This document shows positions 25,774-34,750 of a stretch of 42,663 nucleotides of DNA, in pieces. The translations under genes and the position numbers were made by a program. Source of the stretch: MGBC163016 sp964462135 (GTDB lineage: Bacteria; Actinomycetota; Coriobacteriia; Coriobacteriales; Eggerthellaceae); contig CAYWWK010000017.1 of NCBI GenBank assembly GCA_964462135.1, positions 1 through 42,663 of the forward strand, in the 5' to 3' direction. The notes below the pieces were generated by a model that was given only the letters and a program-made list of their open reading frames with translations, ran no database searches and had not been told where the DNA came from. Numbering within the stretch: the stretch's first letter is position 1; each line of letters starts with the position of its first letter.

Positions 25774-27345
25774 TCAATGGTCATTCATGTTGAATGCGTT
25801 CTTCATGGTGACGGTGCGCTGGTCAAGCACCTGACCCAACAGGGCCTGGGTCTGTGTTTCGATGGTATCCATCAAGGCCTGATTTGCAGCCGCGAGCTCT
25901 GCAAGCACCACGGCGTCGTCCATGTCGTCGAGGTTCGCCTTGCCATCGGCGGCCATCTTCGCAAGTTTCGCGTCCGTCTCGTGCAACGATTGATACCCCT
26001 GAGCCATGGTGTTCAGTCGGTACGCCTGGATGGATTCATAGCTCTCGAAGAACTGCGGGTCCGCCAGTCCGGCCACCAAGCGGTTGTTCCAGTACAGGCT
26101 GTCTGTGGTCACCTTCTCTGGCGTATTGACATAGGCAGGCATGGCCTTCACGTTCGCATACAGGGCGCAGGCCGTGTTGAACGGCCCTGAGGCGGGTGCG
26201 AACCAATGCACGCCACGCAGGGCCTTGGGGGCATTCGGACGGATGCACAGGATGGAGCATTCTGATGTGCGGTCAATGCCGACATATCGATACTGGTGAC
26301 GGCTTTCGGGTGTTCCCTTCGTGCCGTACGGATCGTATTCGGTGCCATCATAGGTGGTGGCCAGGAGATCCTTCACGTCGGAGGCGGACAGCTTGTGGTC
26401 AGGCTTCAGGGCCCACGGGATATCCAGGCTCTCAGGCCCGAATTCGGGCTGGGCTCCTTGGAAACGCGCATCTGATGGCGTCAGCCGCTTGCAGAGGTAC
26501 CACTTGCGTGGCGCGTTGTAGAGCTGGTCAAGCCATGTATAGGTGGAGAAGGCGATGCGCGCATTGAAGTAGCGCGGCAGCCCTTTGACGGTCTCGCCAC
26601 TGTCATCTTCGTGGGACGGCATGTCCATCAGAAGGTCATGATCCTTGATCCACTCAGCCAGATCGGCGCTGCACATATAATCATGCTGGTCTCCAAGGGC
26701 ATCCGCAAGGTCGAAGTGGTCGATGCCTTGTCGGTTCGGCTGCACGACGTAGCAGTCATCGGGCACGCGCCGGGCAATCCAATGATGGCCGCCGATGTTC
26801 TCCCAATACCAGACTTCGTCGCTGTCGCCGAAGGCGACGCCGTTGGTTTCGTAGGTGCCGTACTTCTCGACCAGCATGCCCAAGCGTTCGACGCCCTCCC
26901 GGGCGCTTTTGATATAGGGCAGCGTGATGGTGGGCAGGTTCTCTTCGCCGATGCCGCCAGGCACCTCAGGCTGGTAGTCAGCATCTCCCGGCTTTCCCAC
27001 GGCAGCTTGGTACGCAACCAGCGGGTCGGCTCCCAATACACGAGCGTTCGCAGAGATGGTCTCAGTGGCGCTCATTGAGACGTTTGCGGCATTGATGCCC
27101 GTTTCCGCCCATACGCCGTTGGTTGGATCGGCATTCGGCGTGCAGGTATAGCGAAGGGGATTGTCGGGAAGGTCGATGGTCAGATGATTGGCAACCCCGG
27201 TATAGGTGCGCGGCTGGTCCTCTGGATTGACCACGATGAGCTTCTTGGGATCGAATGAGAAGTCTTCTCCATCTTCGTTACGCGCGACGATGGTGGAGCC
27301 ATCATTGGTGGCCTTGCGGCCAACGAGCAGTGTTGTGCATGCCAT
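25774..27345 (-). CDS. C69-family dipeptidase
   Basis: A 523-residue Ntn hydrolase of peptidase family C69 (PepD-like), which cleaves dipeptides. The start MACTTLLVGRKATNDG is fixed by AAAAGGAGAATCCTC and by the family rule that the catalytic Cys (here Cys3) is exposed after removal of a very short propeptide. The motifs DGSTIVARNEDGE, WAETGINAANVSMSATETI and a YGTYETNGVAFGD region are typical. No signal peptide is visible, so a cytoplasmic enzyme is likely. It is divergent from the amino-acid permease gene at 27739; the roughly 390-base gap probably carries both promoters. Together they fit import and breakdown of peptides or amino acids. Confidence 0.9.
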   Translation of the reverse strand: MACTTLLVGRKATNDGSTIVARNEDGEDFSFDPKKLIVVNPEDQPRTYTGVANHLTIDLPDNPLRYTCTPNADPTNGVWAETGINAANVSMSATETISANARVLGADPLVAYQAAVGKPGDADYQPEVPGGIGEENLPTITLPYIKSAREGVERLGMLVEKYGTYETNGVAFGDSDEVWYWENIGGHHWIARRVPDDCYVVQPNRQGIDHFDLADALGDQHDYMCSADLAEWIKDHDLLMDMPSHEDDSGETVKGLPRYFNARIAFSTYTWLDQLYNAPRKWYLCKRLTPSDARFQGAQPEFGPESLDIPWALKPDHKLSASDVKDLLATTYDGTEYDPYGTKGTPESRHQYRYVGIDRTSECSILCIRPNAPKALRGVHWFAPASGPFNTACALYANVKAMPAYVNTPEKVTTDSLYWNNRLVAGLADPQFFESYESIQAYRLNTMAQGYQSLHETDAKLAKMAADGKANLDDMDDAVVLAELAAANQALMDTIETQTQALLGQVLDQRTVTMKNAFNMNDH

Positions 27346-27738
27346 GAGGATTCTCCTTTTCTGGTGAGCAGGTTGCTCCTGCTGGTATTGGTGCTTGATA
27401 TACACCTGGTCGGGGAAACCACAGCAGGGGATGGGCTGCTTGTTTGCAAATGGGAACGAATCTGTTGATGGTGTTCAGAGGGCATCAACACTGATTGCGA
27501 CATCGCGAAAACCAAAGCTTTACACAGAATCAACAGAGACCGAGCATTCCCGTTGACGAGGAATGCGAGGGATATTTTTAAGCAGACGTGATGCGCGGTT
27601 TCTTGAGGCATCTCATGTGCTGCAGGTCGAATGGGGAGCTTTCAGGGGTTTCACGTGACGAAACGATGCGGGGGAAGACGAAGGGCACGCCTCCTTCTCC
27701 GCAAGGTTGATGGATCGACTGGAAGCGAGGGGATGACC
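27346..27738. promoter_or_regulatory. Divergent control region, dipeptidase/permease
   Basis: No gene is seen. Two inverted repeats stand out: TGTTGATG (27463-27470) / CATCAACA (27483-27490), and GCATTCC (27544-27550) / GGAATGC (27560-27566). The second encloses a possible -35 TTGACG (27553-27558) facing the permease, with only a weak T/A-rich -10 after it. Both are candidate regulator sites. Confidence 0.4.
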
Positions 27739-29967
27739 ATGACTGCTCAAAAAGGGTCAACGTCAGCAAAAGCGACGTCGCTCGCCAAGAATCCGGGTAC
27801 CTACATCTCATTGATGGCGTTGGTGATGATGAATGTGACCATCATTGGCAGTGTTGCCAATGATGTCCAACAGGCATACTACGGCCTGTCTTCCGTTACA
27901 CTCTTCATCATAGGCGCTCTGGTCTTCTTCCTGCCCACTGGTTTGGTGGCGGCAGAACTTGCCTCTGGGTGGGGTCAACGCGGAGGCATCTTCCGTTGGG
28001 TCGGCGAGGCTTTGGGGCCAGGGCTGGCCTTCACGTGCTTGCTGATTCTGTGGTTCCAAACCTCGATCAACTTCGGTATGGGTGTTGCGTCCGCGTCGGC
28101 CACCATCGGGTTCTACACGCCCGATTGGGATTGGGCTGTCCAGTTCATGAACAACCCGTCCAACCAGTTCTTCATCATACTGGCATGGCTGGCTTATTAC
28201 TGGGGTCTTACATGGATATCCACCCATGGGGTTAAGGCGTTCGCCCGTCTGACCAAGTATGGCGTCATCATCGGCACGTTCATTCCCCTGGCCTTCATCG
28301 TCATCTTCACCGTCGTATGGCTGGCGCAAGGCAACGTGTCAAACGTCACTCCCACGCCTGAGGCGTTCAATCCCTTCAGTAGCGGGTTCAGCCTAACCAA
28401 TCTGGCGTTGGCCGCCGGTGTCTTCTTCAGCTTCGCTGGCATCGACATGAATGCCGCGCACATCAAGCAGCTGAAGCAGCCGCAGAAGGAGTTCCCGCTT
28501 TCCATTTTCATCGCCATGATCCTGACGCTGATCATTTTCATAGCTGGCACCGTCTGCATCGCCATTGTCACGCCGAAGCAGGATATGAATCTGGTCTATG
28601 GCCTGTATCAAACCTATAAGATTCTGGGTGCTACGTTCAACTGTCCCTGGATCTACGTGGCGTTCGTCTGGGTGGGCTTGGGCGCGTCCATGGCGTCGCT
28701 GGTTACCAACATGGCCGGTCCTTCGTTCATGTTGGGTCAAGCGGGGCGCTCGGGCTTCCTGCCCAAGATCCTGCAGAATTCCAACAAGCATGGCATGCCC
28801 AGCCGCCTCATGTACCTGCAGATGGCCTTCATGACACTCATCGCGTTCCTGTGCTTCCTGATTCCGAACATCGAGGGCTTCGTGGTTCTGATCACACAGG
28901 CCATCACCATTCTGTACATGATGTACTACGTGCTGATGTTCATCTCGTTCTTGAAGCTGCGTCATGACCAGCCCAACCGTCCGCGTCTGTTCAGGGTGCC
29001 TGGCGGAAAGGCAGGCGCGTGGGGTGTCGCCGGAATAGGTCTCTTGGCCTGTGCATTCGGCATCGTGTTGGCTATCATTCCTCCTGCCCAGGTTGCTGAA
29101 GAGGTCGGCAGCCCTGTCACCTACGTGGTGGTTATCCTGGCGATAATCATCGTCACCTTCGGAATATGCTTCGGTGTCTACCAAGCGTCCAAGAGGCATA
29201 ACTGGGTGGATGAGAACAACGTGTTTGCCCCATTCACGTGGCAGATAGAGGGTTTGAAGAAGCCTGCCCATGTTCTTTCCAATGTGCCATCTGAGATGAT
29301 GAGCGAAGGCCAGAACCCGATGGGTATGCCCATCAAGAAGCTGTGGGATCCGAACGAACAGATCGTGCTTCCTGAAGAATACATTCCCGGAAAGCATCAT
29401 CCCGTATCGCCAGCTATCTCCGCTGGTGACGATCCGGCTGCCCTGAACCATCCTGTCAAGACCAATGGTGTCACCAATGCAGCCATAGCTGTTCCAATGA
29501 GCCAGCCAGCCATTATCTCGAAGAAGGCGGGAATCGGCACCGCTGCCAGTGCGGGCGTGAAGGACAAGGAAGCGGCCCGGGCTGCTGAGGATGCCGTGGA
29601 AGTGCAGCTTTCTGCAAACGTGCCCCCTGCTCCGGCTGCGGCTGTTGAAGCAGTGAGGATCCCCACTGATGTTTCAGCTGATGCAGCGGCGGCCACCAAG
29701 GCGGAGCAGGAGGCTCTTGCCAAGGAGAAGCAGGCAGAAGCTGACGTGAAGAAGTACGCCACCGAGGCTAAGGCCTATGAAGCCCAAGTCGAAGCTGACA
29801 GCCAACTGCTTGCAGCTGAGCGCCAGGTCAAGGAGGCCACTGCTGCGGCCGAACAGGCCAAGAACGCAGGCGGTGTCGTCACTGATTCCCAAGCATCGGA
29901 AGATGGTTCGCAGGGAGGCACTGCTGACACCAAGAACGCTGCCGACACCAAGAAGGAAGCGCACTAG
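27739..29967 (+). CDS. APC-superfamily amino acid permease with long Ala/Glu-rich tail
   Basis: A 742-residue protein. The first 520 residues are an APC permease of the GadC/YjeM-like type (NPGTYISLMALVMMNVTIIG, AAELASGWGQRGGIFRWVGE, FSFAGIDMNAAHIKQLK), with about 12 helices, probably exchanging or importing an amino acid such as glutamate. Beyond it lies an unusual 200-residue cytoplasmic tail. It is first Pro-rich, then a low-complexity Ala/Glu/Lys stretch likely to form a coiled coil (AEQEALAKEKQAEADVKKYA, ending in AADTKKEAH). Ordinary family members end near 500 residues. The start is 27739, six bases after GAGGGG; an ATG at 27733 touches that site. The substrate is not determinable from sequence alone. 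Confidence 0.85.
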   Translation: MTAQKGSTSAKATSLAKNPGTYISLMALVMMNVTIIGSVANDVQQAYYGLSSVTLFIIGALVFFLPTGLVAAELASGWGQRGGIFRWVGEALGPGLAFTCLLILWFQTSINFGMGVASASATIGFYTPDWDWAVQFMNNPSNQFFIILAWLAYYWGLTWISTHGVKAFARLTKYGVIIGTFIPLAFIVIFTVVWLAQGNVSNVTPTPEAFNPFSSGFSLTNLALAAGVFFSFAGIDMNAAHIKQLKQPQKEFPLSIFIAMILTLIIFIAGTVCIAIVTPKQDMNLVYGLYQTYKILGATFNCPWIYVAFVWVGLGASMASLVTNMAGPSFMLGQAGRSGFLPKILQNSNKHGMPSRLMYLQMAFMTLIAFLCFLIPNIEGFVVLITQAITILYMMYYVLMFISFLKLRHDQPNRPRLFRVPGGKAGAWGVAGIGLLACAFGIVLAIIPPAQVAEEVGSPVTYVVVILAIIIVTFGICFGVYQASKRHNWVDENNVFAPFTWQIEGLKKPAHVLSNVPSEMMSEGQNPMGMPIKKLWDPNEQIVLPEEYIPGKHHPVSPAISAGDDPAALNHPVKTNGVTNAAIAVPMSQPAIISKKAGIGTAASAGVKDKEAARAAEDAVEVQLSANVPPAPAAAVEAVRIPTDVSADAAAATKAEQEALAKEKQAEADVKKYATEAKAYEAQVEADSQLLAAERQVKEATAAAEQAKNAGGVVTDSQASEDGSQGGTADTKNAADTKKEAH

Positions 29968-29977
29968 GGTTTCGCAG

Positions 29978-30007
29978 ATGGGCCGTGCTTGACCGAGCGC
30001 GGCCCAT
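29978..30007 (+). other. Intercistronic stem-loop between two permeases
   Basis: ATGGGCCG (29978-29985) pairs with CGGCCCAT (30000-30007) over a 14-base loop with no T-run. It may protect the upstream mRNA or partly uncouple the two permease genes. Confidence 0.45.
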
Positions 30008-30029
30008 ACGGGGATAAGAGGTGTTCGAT

Positions 30030-31511
30030 ATGACAGACAACATCAAGACAAAGGAAGCTTCGCCAGCTGCAGCGCCTGCAACGGCGAAGGGTGCGGATGC
30101 GGTACGCATGTCCATGCCCGAGAACAACGGCAGCAAAGTGACCAAGCCCACCGTTGCCACGGCACAGAAAAGCGGCGATGACTTCAAGGCCACGCTCACT
30201 GTCAAGGACATGGTGGTATGGGGCCTCATCACCATGGTGCCCATATCACCCATGGCGGTGTATGGTGGTGTATTCGCTGATTCAGGTGGCATGCCCACCT
30301 TGGCGTTCCTCATCGGCTTCGTGGCAGTGCTGTTCTCGGTGTTCTCGTTCGGCATCATGATCCAGCACTTCCCCTCTTCGGGGTCCATCTTCACCTATGT
30401 CAGCCACGTGTTCGGCAAGGCCCCCGGCTTCATAGCCGGATGGCTGATGCTGTTGCAGTATCTGGTCAGCCCGGCCATGGTCTACCTGATCGCAGCCATC
30501 GCTATTCACAGCATGCTGCCTGACGTGCCCATTCTGGTGCTGTGCTTCGGGTTCCTTGCCATCGTGGCCATCGTGTCGCTCATCGGCATGAAGACGGCCA
30601 TGGTGGTGAACAAGGTCGCCCTGGTGGCGCAGCTGGTCATCCTGGCGCTGTTCGTCATCTGCGGCATCATGTATGTGGTGCAGCATCCCGAAAGCGCCAA
30701 CTTCTCCCTGACCAACGTGTTCAATCCTGGCAAGTTCGAACTGGGTGGCACGATGTCGGCCGTGTCGTTGGCGGTCATGTCCTATGTGGGCTTCGGCGCT
30801 ATCGCCACGCTGACCCAGGAGGCCAAGGACCCCAAGCACGGCCCGTCGCGCGCCATGATGGTGATGGCCATCGTGCTATGCGTGCTCTATGTGCTGCAAT
30901 GCTTCATCGCCACGGCCATTGATCCTTCAGGGGCGGCATTCGCAGGCAATACCGACAATGCCTTCTATGCTGTGGCCAAGCTGGCTGCCGGTCCTTGGCT
31001 GATGATCGTCTGTGCCGTGGGTGTAGCCTTGGCGCAAGGCGTCTTCACGGCCATCGCCCAGCAGAACTCCATCGCGTTCGTCATGTTCACCATGGCCAAC
31101 GGTGGGTGTCTGCCGAAGTTCATGGCGAAGATGAACAAGCGCACGAATTCACCGCTGAATGCAGTCATCTTCATCATCTGCCTGTCAGTGGTGCTCACGC
31201 TGATCTTCCAATTCAGCGGCATCAACATGAATACCGTCGTGAAGATCTCCAACTTCGGTGCGCTTTCCACGTATGTGATGCTGAACGTCTCGGTCATCGT
31301 GTTCTGCTGGTTCCAGCTCAAGGAACGCAAAGGTGCGAAGGCGTTCTTCATGCACCTGCTGTTCCCGCTTTTCGGCGCGGCGGTGTGCTTCGCCATCCTG
31401 CTTTCCGTGGGCGAGGTGGCGCTGATCGTGGGCTGCGTGTTCATAGTCATTGGAATCGCGTACTACCTGGTGCTGACCAAGGTGCTGAAGCGCCAGATCA
31501 ATCTGGGATAG
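30030..31511 (+). CDS. APC-family amino acid/polyamine permease
   Basis: A 493-residue permease with about 12 membrane helices. A hydrophilic Ala-rich N-terminal extension (about 50 residues) precedes the first helix (TVKDMVVWGLITMVPISPMA). The pattern SYVGFGAIATLTQEAKDPKHG is typical of the PuuP/YjeH-type APC branch that moves amino acids or polyamines. A GTG at 30021 opens the frame, but AAGAGG overlaps it; ATG at 30030 is correctly spaced. It follows the other permease by about 60 bases and precedes peptidase genes. The substrate is unknown. Confidence 0.85.
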   Translation: MTDNIKTKEASPAAAPATAKGADAVRMSMPENNGSKVTKPTVATAQKSGDDFKATLTVKDMVVWGLITMVPISPMAVYGGVFADSGGMPTLAFLIGFVAVLFSVFSFGIMIQHFPSSGSIFTYVSHVFGKAPGFIAGWLMLLQYLVSPAMVYLIAAIAIHSMLPDVPILVLCFGFLAIVAIVSLIGMKTAMVVNKVALVAQLVILALFVICGIMYVVQHPESANFSLTNVFNPGKFELGGTMSAVSLAVMSYVGFGAIATLTQEAKDPKHGPSRAMMVMAIVLCVLYVLQCFIATAIDPSGAAFAGNTDNAFYAVAKLAAGPWLMIVCAVGVALAQGVFTAIAQQNSIAFVMFTMANGGCLPKFMAKMNKRTNSPLNAVIFIICLSVVLTLIFQFSGINMNTVVKISNFGALSTYVMLNVSVIVFCWFQLKERKGAKAFFMHLLFPLFGAAVCFAILLSVGEVALIVGCVFIVIGIAYYLVLTKVLKRQINLG

Positions 31512-31597
31512 CTGGGCAGATCAATGGTCTGCACTCGCGTTGCCTGTGCAGTGAGTTGATATCAGACGTAATGCATCAATGAGAAAGGAACGCAATC

Positions 31598-33097
31598 ATG
31601 GCAGATGAAAAGACAACACAGACTCCTACCTTTACCGTGACCATTGGAGATGGCGCCGCGGCGGCTGCTCCGCAAGAGAAGGTTCCTGAGCCTGCAAGCA
31701 AGGCCATGAAGTGGACGAATGGCAAGAAGAGCATCAACTACACCGCAACAGCAGAATTGCTTCCGCTGCATACCGACGACGGGAAGCTCATCGGGCACAT
31801 GTTCGCCCTGTCATATGTTTCCGATCAGAAGGACAAGACGGACAGACCGGTCACGTTCTGCTGGAACGGTGGTCCGGGTGGCTCTTCGGCCATGGTGAAC
31901 ATCGGTGGCTTGGGTCCGCGTCGTGTGCCCATCACCTCCATCAAGCAGCTTCCGTGTCCCACCGCGCCTGAGGACAACCCCTATTCACTGCTGCCTTGCA
32001 CCGACTTGGTTTACCTTGATGCCATGGGCACGGGGTATTCGAAGGTGGCCGAAGGCTATGACCCCAAGAAGGTGTGGGGGGTTGATGGTGACGCTGATGC
32101 GTTCATGCGCGGCATCGCCCAGTGGCTGACTACCCACGAGCGCTGGAACACCCCACTGTACCTCTACGGTGAATCCTACGGGACCATGCGCAATTCGGTG
32201 CTGATGCGCGTATTGGGTGAGCGCGGCATCGCCCTCACGGGCGTCATCGAACAATCAACCATCCTTGATTACGCACCCACCTTGGCTGGCAACGATCTGT
32301 ATTACATGGGCATGGTTCCCGTGTATGCCGCCACGGCCAATTACTTCGGCAAGGCTGGCAAGGGCGTTGACCAGTTCGAGTGGTTCGACAAGGCGTGGAA
32401 GTTCGTGGATGAGAAACTGGGAGGAGCGCTCATCGCCAGCGATTCCCTTCCTGAAGCGCAGGAGAAGGCACTTGCCAAGGAGATGTCCGAGTTGATCGGC
32501 CTGCCTGCGGACTTCATCCAGAAGAAGCACCTCCGCATTGAGCTTGACACCTTCCGCAAGACCATCATGGCCGATGAGGGCCTGTTCACGGGTCGCTATG
32601 ACACGCGCTTCACCGAACCGGCCTATATGGATGTCCAGGGCGACAACGAATTCTTCGCTGGCGAAGATCCTTCGGGCGATGCCATCATGACGCCCGACCA
32701 GTCAGCTTGGATGAAACTGGTTCAGGAGACTGGCTTCAAGGGTTCATCCATCAACATGCTGCTGTCCATGAAGGTGAACGAGGACTGGAATTGGACGCAT
32801 CAGGCACCCGGCACTATGGGCAGCCCGGTATGCCCGAACACCGCTTACGACATGGGCACGGCTTTGCGCCGCAATCCGTTCTGCCGCGTCCTCTTCTTCG
32901 GCGGCATCCATGATGCGGCCACGCCCTTCTGGAACGTGAAGCATTCCATTTCGAAGATGTTCCTGCCGAAGTCCATCACCGACCGCATCGAATACAAGGT
33001 ACACGAGAACGGGCATATGGCCTACGAGGATCAGCCCACCTTGGAGAAGATGATTCCTGAACTGGTGGAATTCTACGAGAAGCGCCATGAGGCATAG
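31598..33097 (+). CDS. Peptidase S10-like serine carboxypeptidase
   Basis: A 499-residue alpha/beta-hydrolase of peptidase family S10. Seen: the oxyanion motif FCWNGGPGGSS (about 87-97), the nucleophile elbow GESYGT (Ser193), the acid Asp439 in GGIHDAATPFWN, and His473 in HENGHMAYED. All three catalytic residues are in the proper order. There is no signal peptide, unlike the eukaryotic vacuolar enzymes; cytoplasmic S10-like proteins are known in bacteria. GAGAAAGGAACGC precedes the ATG. It probably trims the C-termini of imported peptides. The next gene starts 22 bases on, so they are likely one operon. Confidence 0.88.
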   Translation: MADEKTTQTPTFTVTIGDGAAAAAPQEKVPEPASKAMKWTNGKKSINYTATAELLPLHTDDGKLIGHMFALSYVSDQKDKTDRPVTFCWNGGPGGSSAMVNIGGLGPRRVPITSIKQLPCPTAPEDNPYSLLPCTDLVYLDAMGTGYSKVAEGYDPKKVWGVDGDADAFMRGIAQWLTTHERWNTPLYLYGESYGTMRNSVLMRVLGERGIALTGVIEQSTILDYAPTLAGNDLYYMGMVPVYAATANYFGKAGKGVDQFEWFDKAWKFVDEKLGGALIASDSLPEAQEKALAKEMSELIGLPADFIQKKHLRIELDTFRKTIMADEGLFTGRYDTRFTEPAYMDVQGDNEFFAGEDPSGDAIMTPDQSAWMKLVQETGFKGSSINMLLSMKVNEDWNWTHQAPGTMGSPVCPNTAYDMGTALRRNPFCRVLFFGGIHDAATPFWNVKHSISKMFLPKSITDRIEYKVHENGHMAYEDQPTLEKMIPELVEFYEKRHEA

Positions 33098-33119
33098 AAC
33101 GGGAAAGAGGCAAACAGAC

Positions 33120-34478
33120 ATGCTGACGAACGAACAACAACAGATCGTTGATCATGCGCAGATTCAGCAGATCAACGGGTGGCAGCACATCAAGCTCAAG
33201 GGAACTCCGTATGAATGCGGATTCCAAGAGGGGTACCTTCTGGTTGACGAATTCAAGGATGCGCTGCGCGTGTATACCTATATGACCCTTGAGACCTTCG
33301 GCATGACCTACGAATGGTTTGCCGAGCAGTCACTCAAACTGCATAAGGACAAGGTGACGGGACGTTGGGCAGAGGAGCTCCAAGGGATGGCCGATGGCTT
33401 GACAGCGGCGGGATGCCCTCAAACCCTGGACGACCTGATCGCCTGGAACGACTGGATGGAGATCACGGGATACTGGTGGCCGCAGAATGCTGGCAAGGTC
33501 ATGAGTCGCCCCCTGATGATCACCCACCGCAAGGAGCATTGCTCAGCCATCGTGGCCACGGGTTCGGCGACAGTGGATGGCAAGCCCTATCTTGGTCATG
33601 AGAGCTTCGACGAGTTCTGGAGCGGCCAGTACTTCAACATCTGCAAGCGTGTTGAGCCGGATGAGGGCCACGCGTTCATCATGCAGGCGTCGGCCCCCTG
33701 CATGCTCTCATCCATGACTGACTTCTATGTGACCGATGCGGGCCTGAACGTGACCGAGACCACGCTTGCCGGGTTCGATCGCTATTCAGATGAAGGCATT
33801 CCTGAATGGATCCGCATTCGTGATGCCATTCAATTCGCTGACACCATTGATGAGTTCGTGGAGCGACTGAACGACGGCAACAATGGAGGGTATGCGAATG
33901 CATGGCTCATTGCCGACCATAACACGGGCGAGATAGCGCGTTATGAGCAGGGCCTTGAGTTCACCAGTCTTGAGCGCACCTTCGACGGAGCCTATTTCGG
34001 CTGCAATGCGGTTTTCGACCCACGCATCCGCAACTTGGAGTGCAAGGACAATGGGTTCAATGATCCACGCCAGCAGACAGGTGCTCGTCGTCAACGTTGG
34101 ATGGAATTGATCGACCAGTATTACGGCAGGATCGACCTTGAAGTCGTGAAAAAGATGCTGGCTGATACCTATGACGTGTATCTGGGTTACAACAACCCGT
34201 CCAGCCGCAACATCTGCGCTCATTACGATGTGGATCCTCAACCCTTTGCTGATGATCCGGCAGCGGTTTGGAACATCCCATTCTATCCGGCAGGCTCCTG
34301 TGATGCGAAGGCGGCAGGCCCTGACGACGTGAAGCGTCTGAAGATGTGGGGTCGCTATGGTCGCGCGGATGGCGTCGAGTTCAATGCGAAGGACTTCATG
34401 GACCAGCATCCGCTGTGGAAGTGGATGGATGGATACCTGCAAGACCGTCCGACCCAGCCTTGGACGCTGTTCGACTAG
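33120..34478 (+). CDS. C45-like Ntn hydrolase
   Basis: A 452-residue protein resembling the C45/phospholipase-B-like Ntn hydrolases (acyl-CoA:6-APA acyltransferase family). Seen: ELQGMADGLTAAG, then the candidate nucleophile Cys141 in HCSAIVATGSATVDGKPYLG, and later NAWLIADHNTGEIARYEQG. Family members cut themselves just before the Cys and then hydrolyse amide bonds. ATG at 33120 follows GGGAAAGAGG; an in-frame ATG at 33087 overlaps the end of the S10 gene and is less likely. Its place among peptidases suggests peptide or acyl-amino-acid hydrolysis. The substrate is unknown. Confidence 0.75.
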   Translation: MLTNEQQQIVDHAQIQQINGWQHIKLKGTPYECGFQEGYLLVDEFKDALRVYTYMTLETFGMTYEWFAEQSLKLHKDKVTGRWAEELQGMADGLTAAGCPQTLDDLIAWNDWMEITGYWWPQNAGKVMSRPLMITHRKEHCSAIVATGSATVDGKPYLGHESFDEFWSGQYFNICKRVEPDEGHAFIMQASAPCMLSSMTDFYVTDAGLNVTETTLAGFDRYSDEGIPEWIRIRDAIQFADTIDEFVERLNDGNNGGYANAWLIADHNTGEIARYEQGLEFTSLERTFDGAYFGCNAVFDPRIRNLECKDNGFNDPRQQTGARRQRWMELIDQYYGRIDLEVVKKMLADTYDVYLGYNNPSSRNICAHYDVDPQPFADDPAAVWNIPFYPAGSCDAKAAGPDDVKRLKMWGRYGRADGVEFNAKDFMDQHPLWKWMDGYLQDRPTQPWTLFD

Positions 34479-34547
34479 GCATGCGGTCGCGGATGAAGGG
34501 AACGAAGGAAGGGAACGCCGCAGGAAACGCAGGAAACGCAGGCTAAA

Positions 34548-34625
34548 GCCTGCGCTACGAGCCTGCGCTACGAGCCTTCGCTACGAGCCTTCGCTACGAG
34601 CCTTCGTTGCGAGCCTGCGTTACGG
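34548..34625. repeat. Six tandem copies of a 13-bp repeat
   Basis: The unit is GCC(T)(G/T)CGCTACGA: copies at 34548, 34561, 34574, 34587, 34600 and 34613, the first two identical and the last two diverged. A short ACGCAGGAA repeat and GCAGGCT-aa-AGCCTGC hairpin lie just before it. The array fills the gap between the C45-like and aminopeptidase genes and may vary in copy number between strains. Confidence 0.85.
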
Positions 34626-34639
34626 ATGGCTGGGATGTG

Positions 34640-34674
34640 ACCTTCGTAGTGCAGATCTTCAGATCTGCGAAGGT
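34640..34674. repeat. Hairpin downstream of the 13-bp array
   Basis: ACCTTCG (34640-34646) pairs with CGAAGGT (34668-34674) around an inner perfect palindrome GCAGATCT-TC-AGATCTGC (34651-34668). There is no T-run. It belongs to the same kind of intergenic hairpin seen elsewhere in the window. Confidence 0.5.
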
Positions 34675-34750
34675 TACAGGAGATGTCAAGGCGTTGGATG
34701 CCTTGTTGATATAGAACGGAATGGGAAACGATACGAGAATGGAGCCTGTC

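Noticed and set aside
27463..27566. Mobile-element ends in the dipeptidase/permease gap
   Set aside because: The inverted repeats are short and enclose no transposase; operator-like sites are the simpler reading.
28393..29451. Antisense frame over the first permease
   Set aside because: His/Gln-rich translation opposite a clear APC permease; a codon-bias shadow.
34548..34625. CRISPR-like array at the 13-bp repeats
   Set aside because: Units are contiguous with no spacers, so this is a simple tandem repeat.
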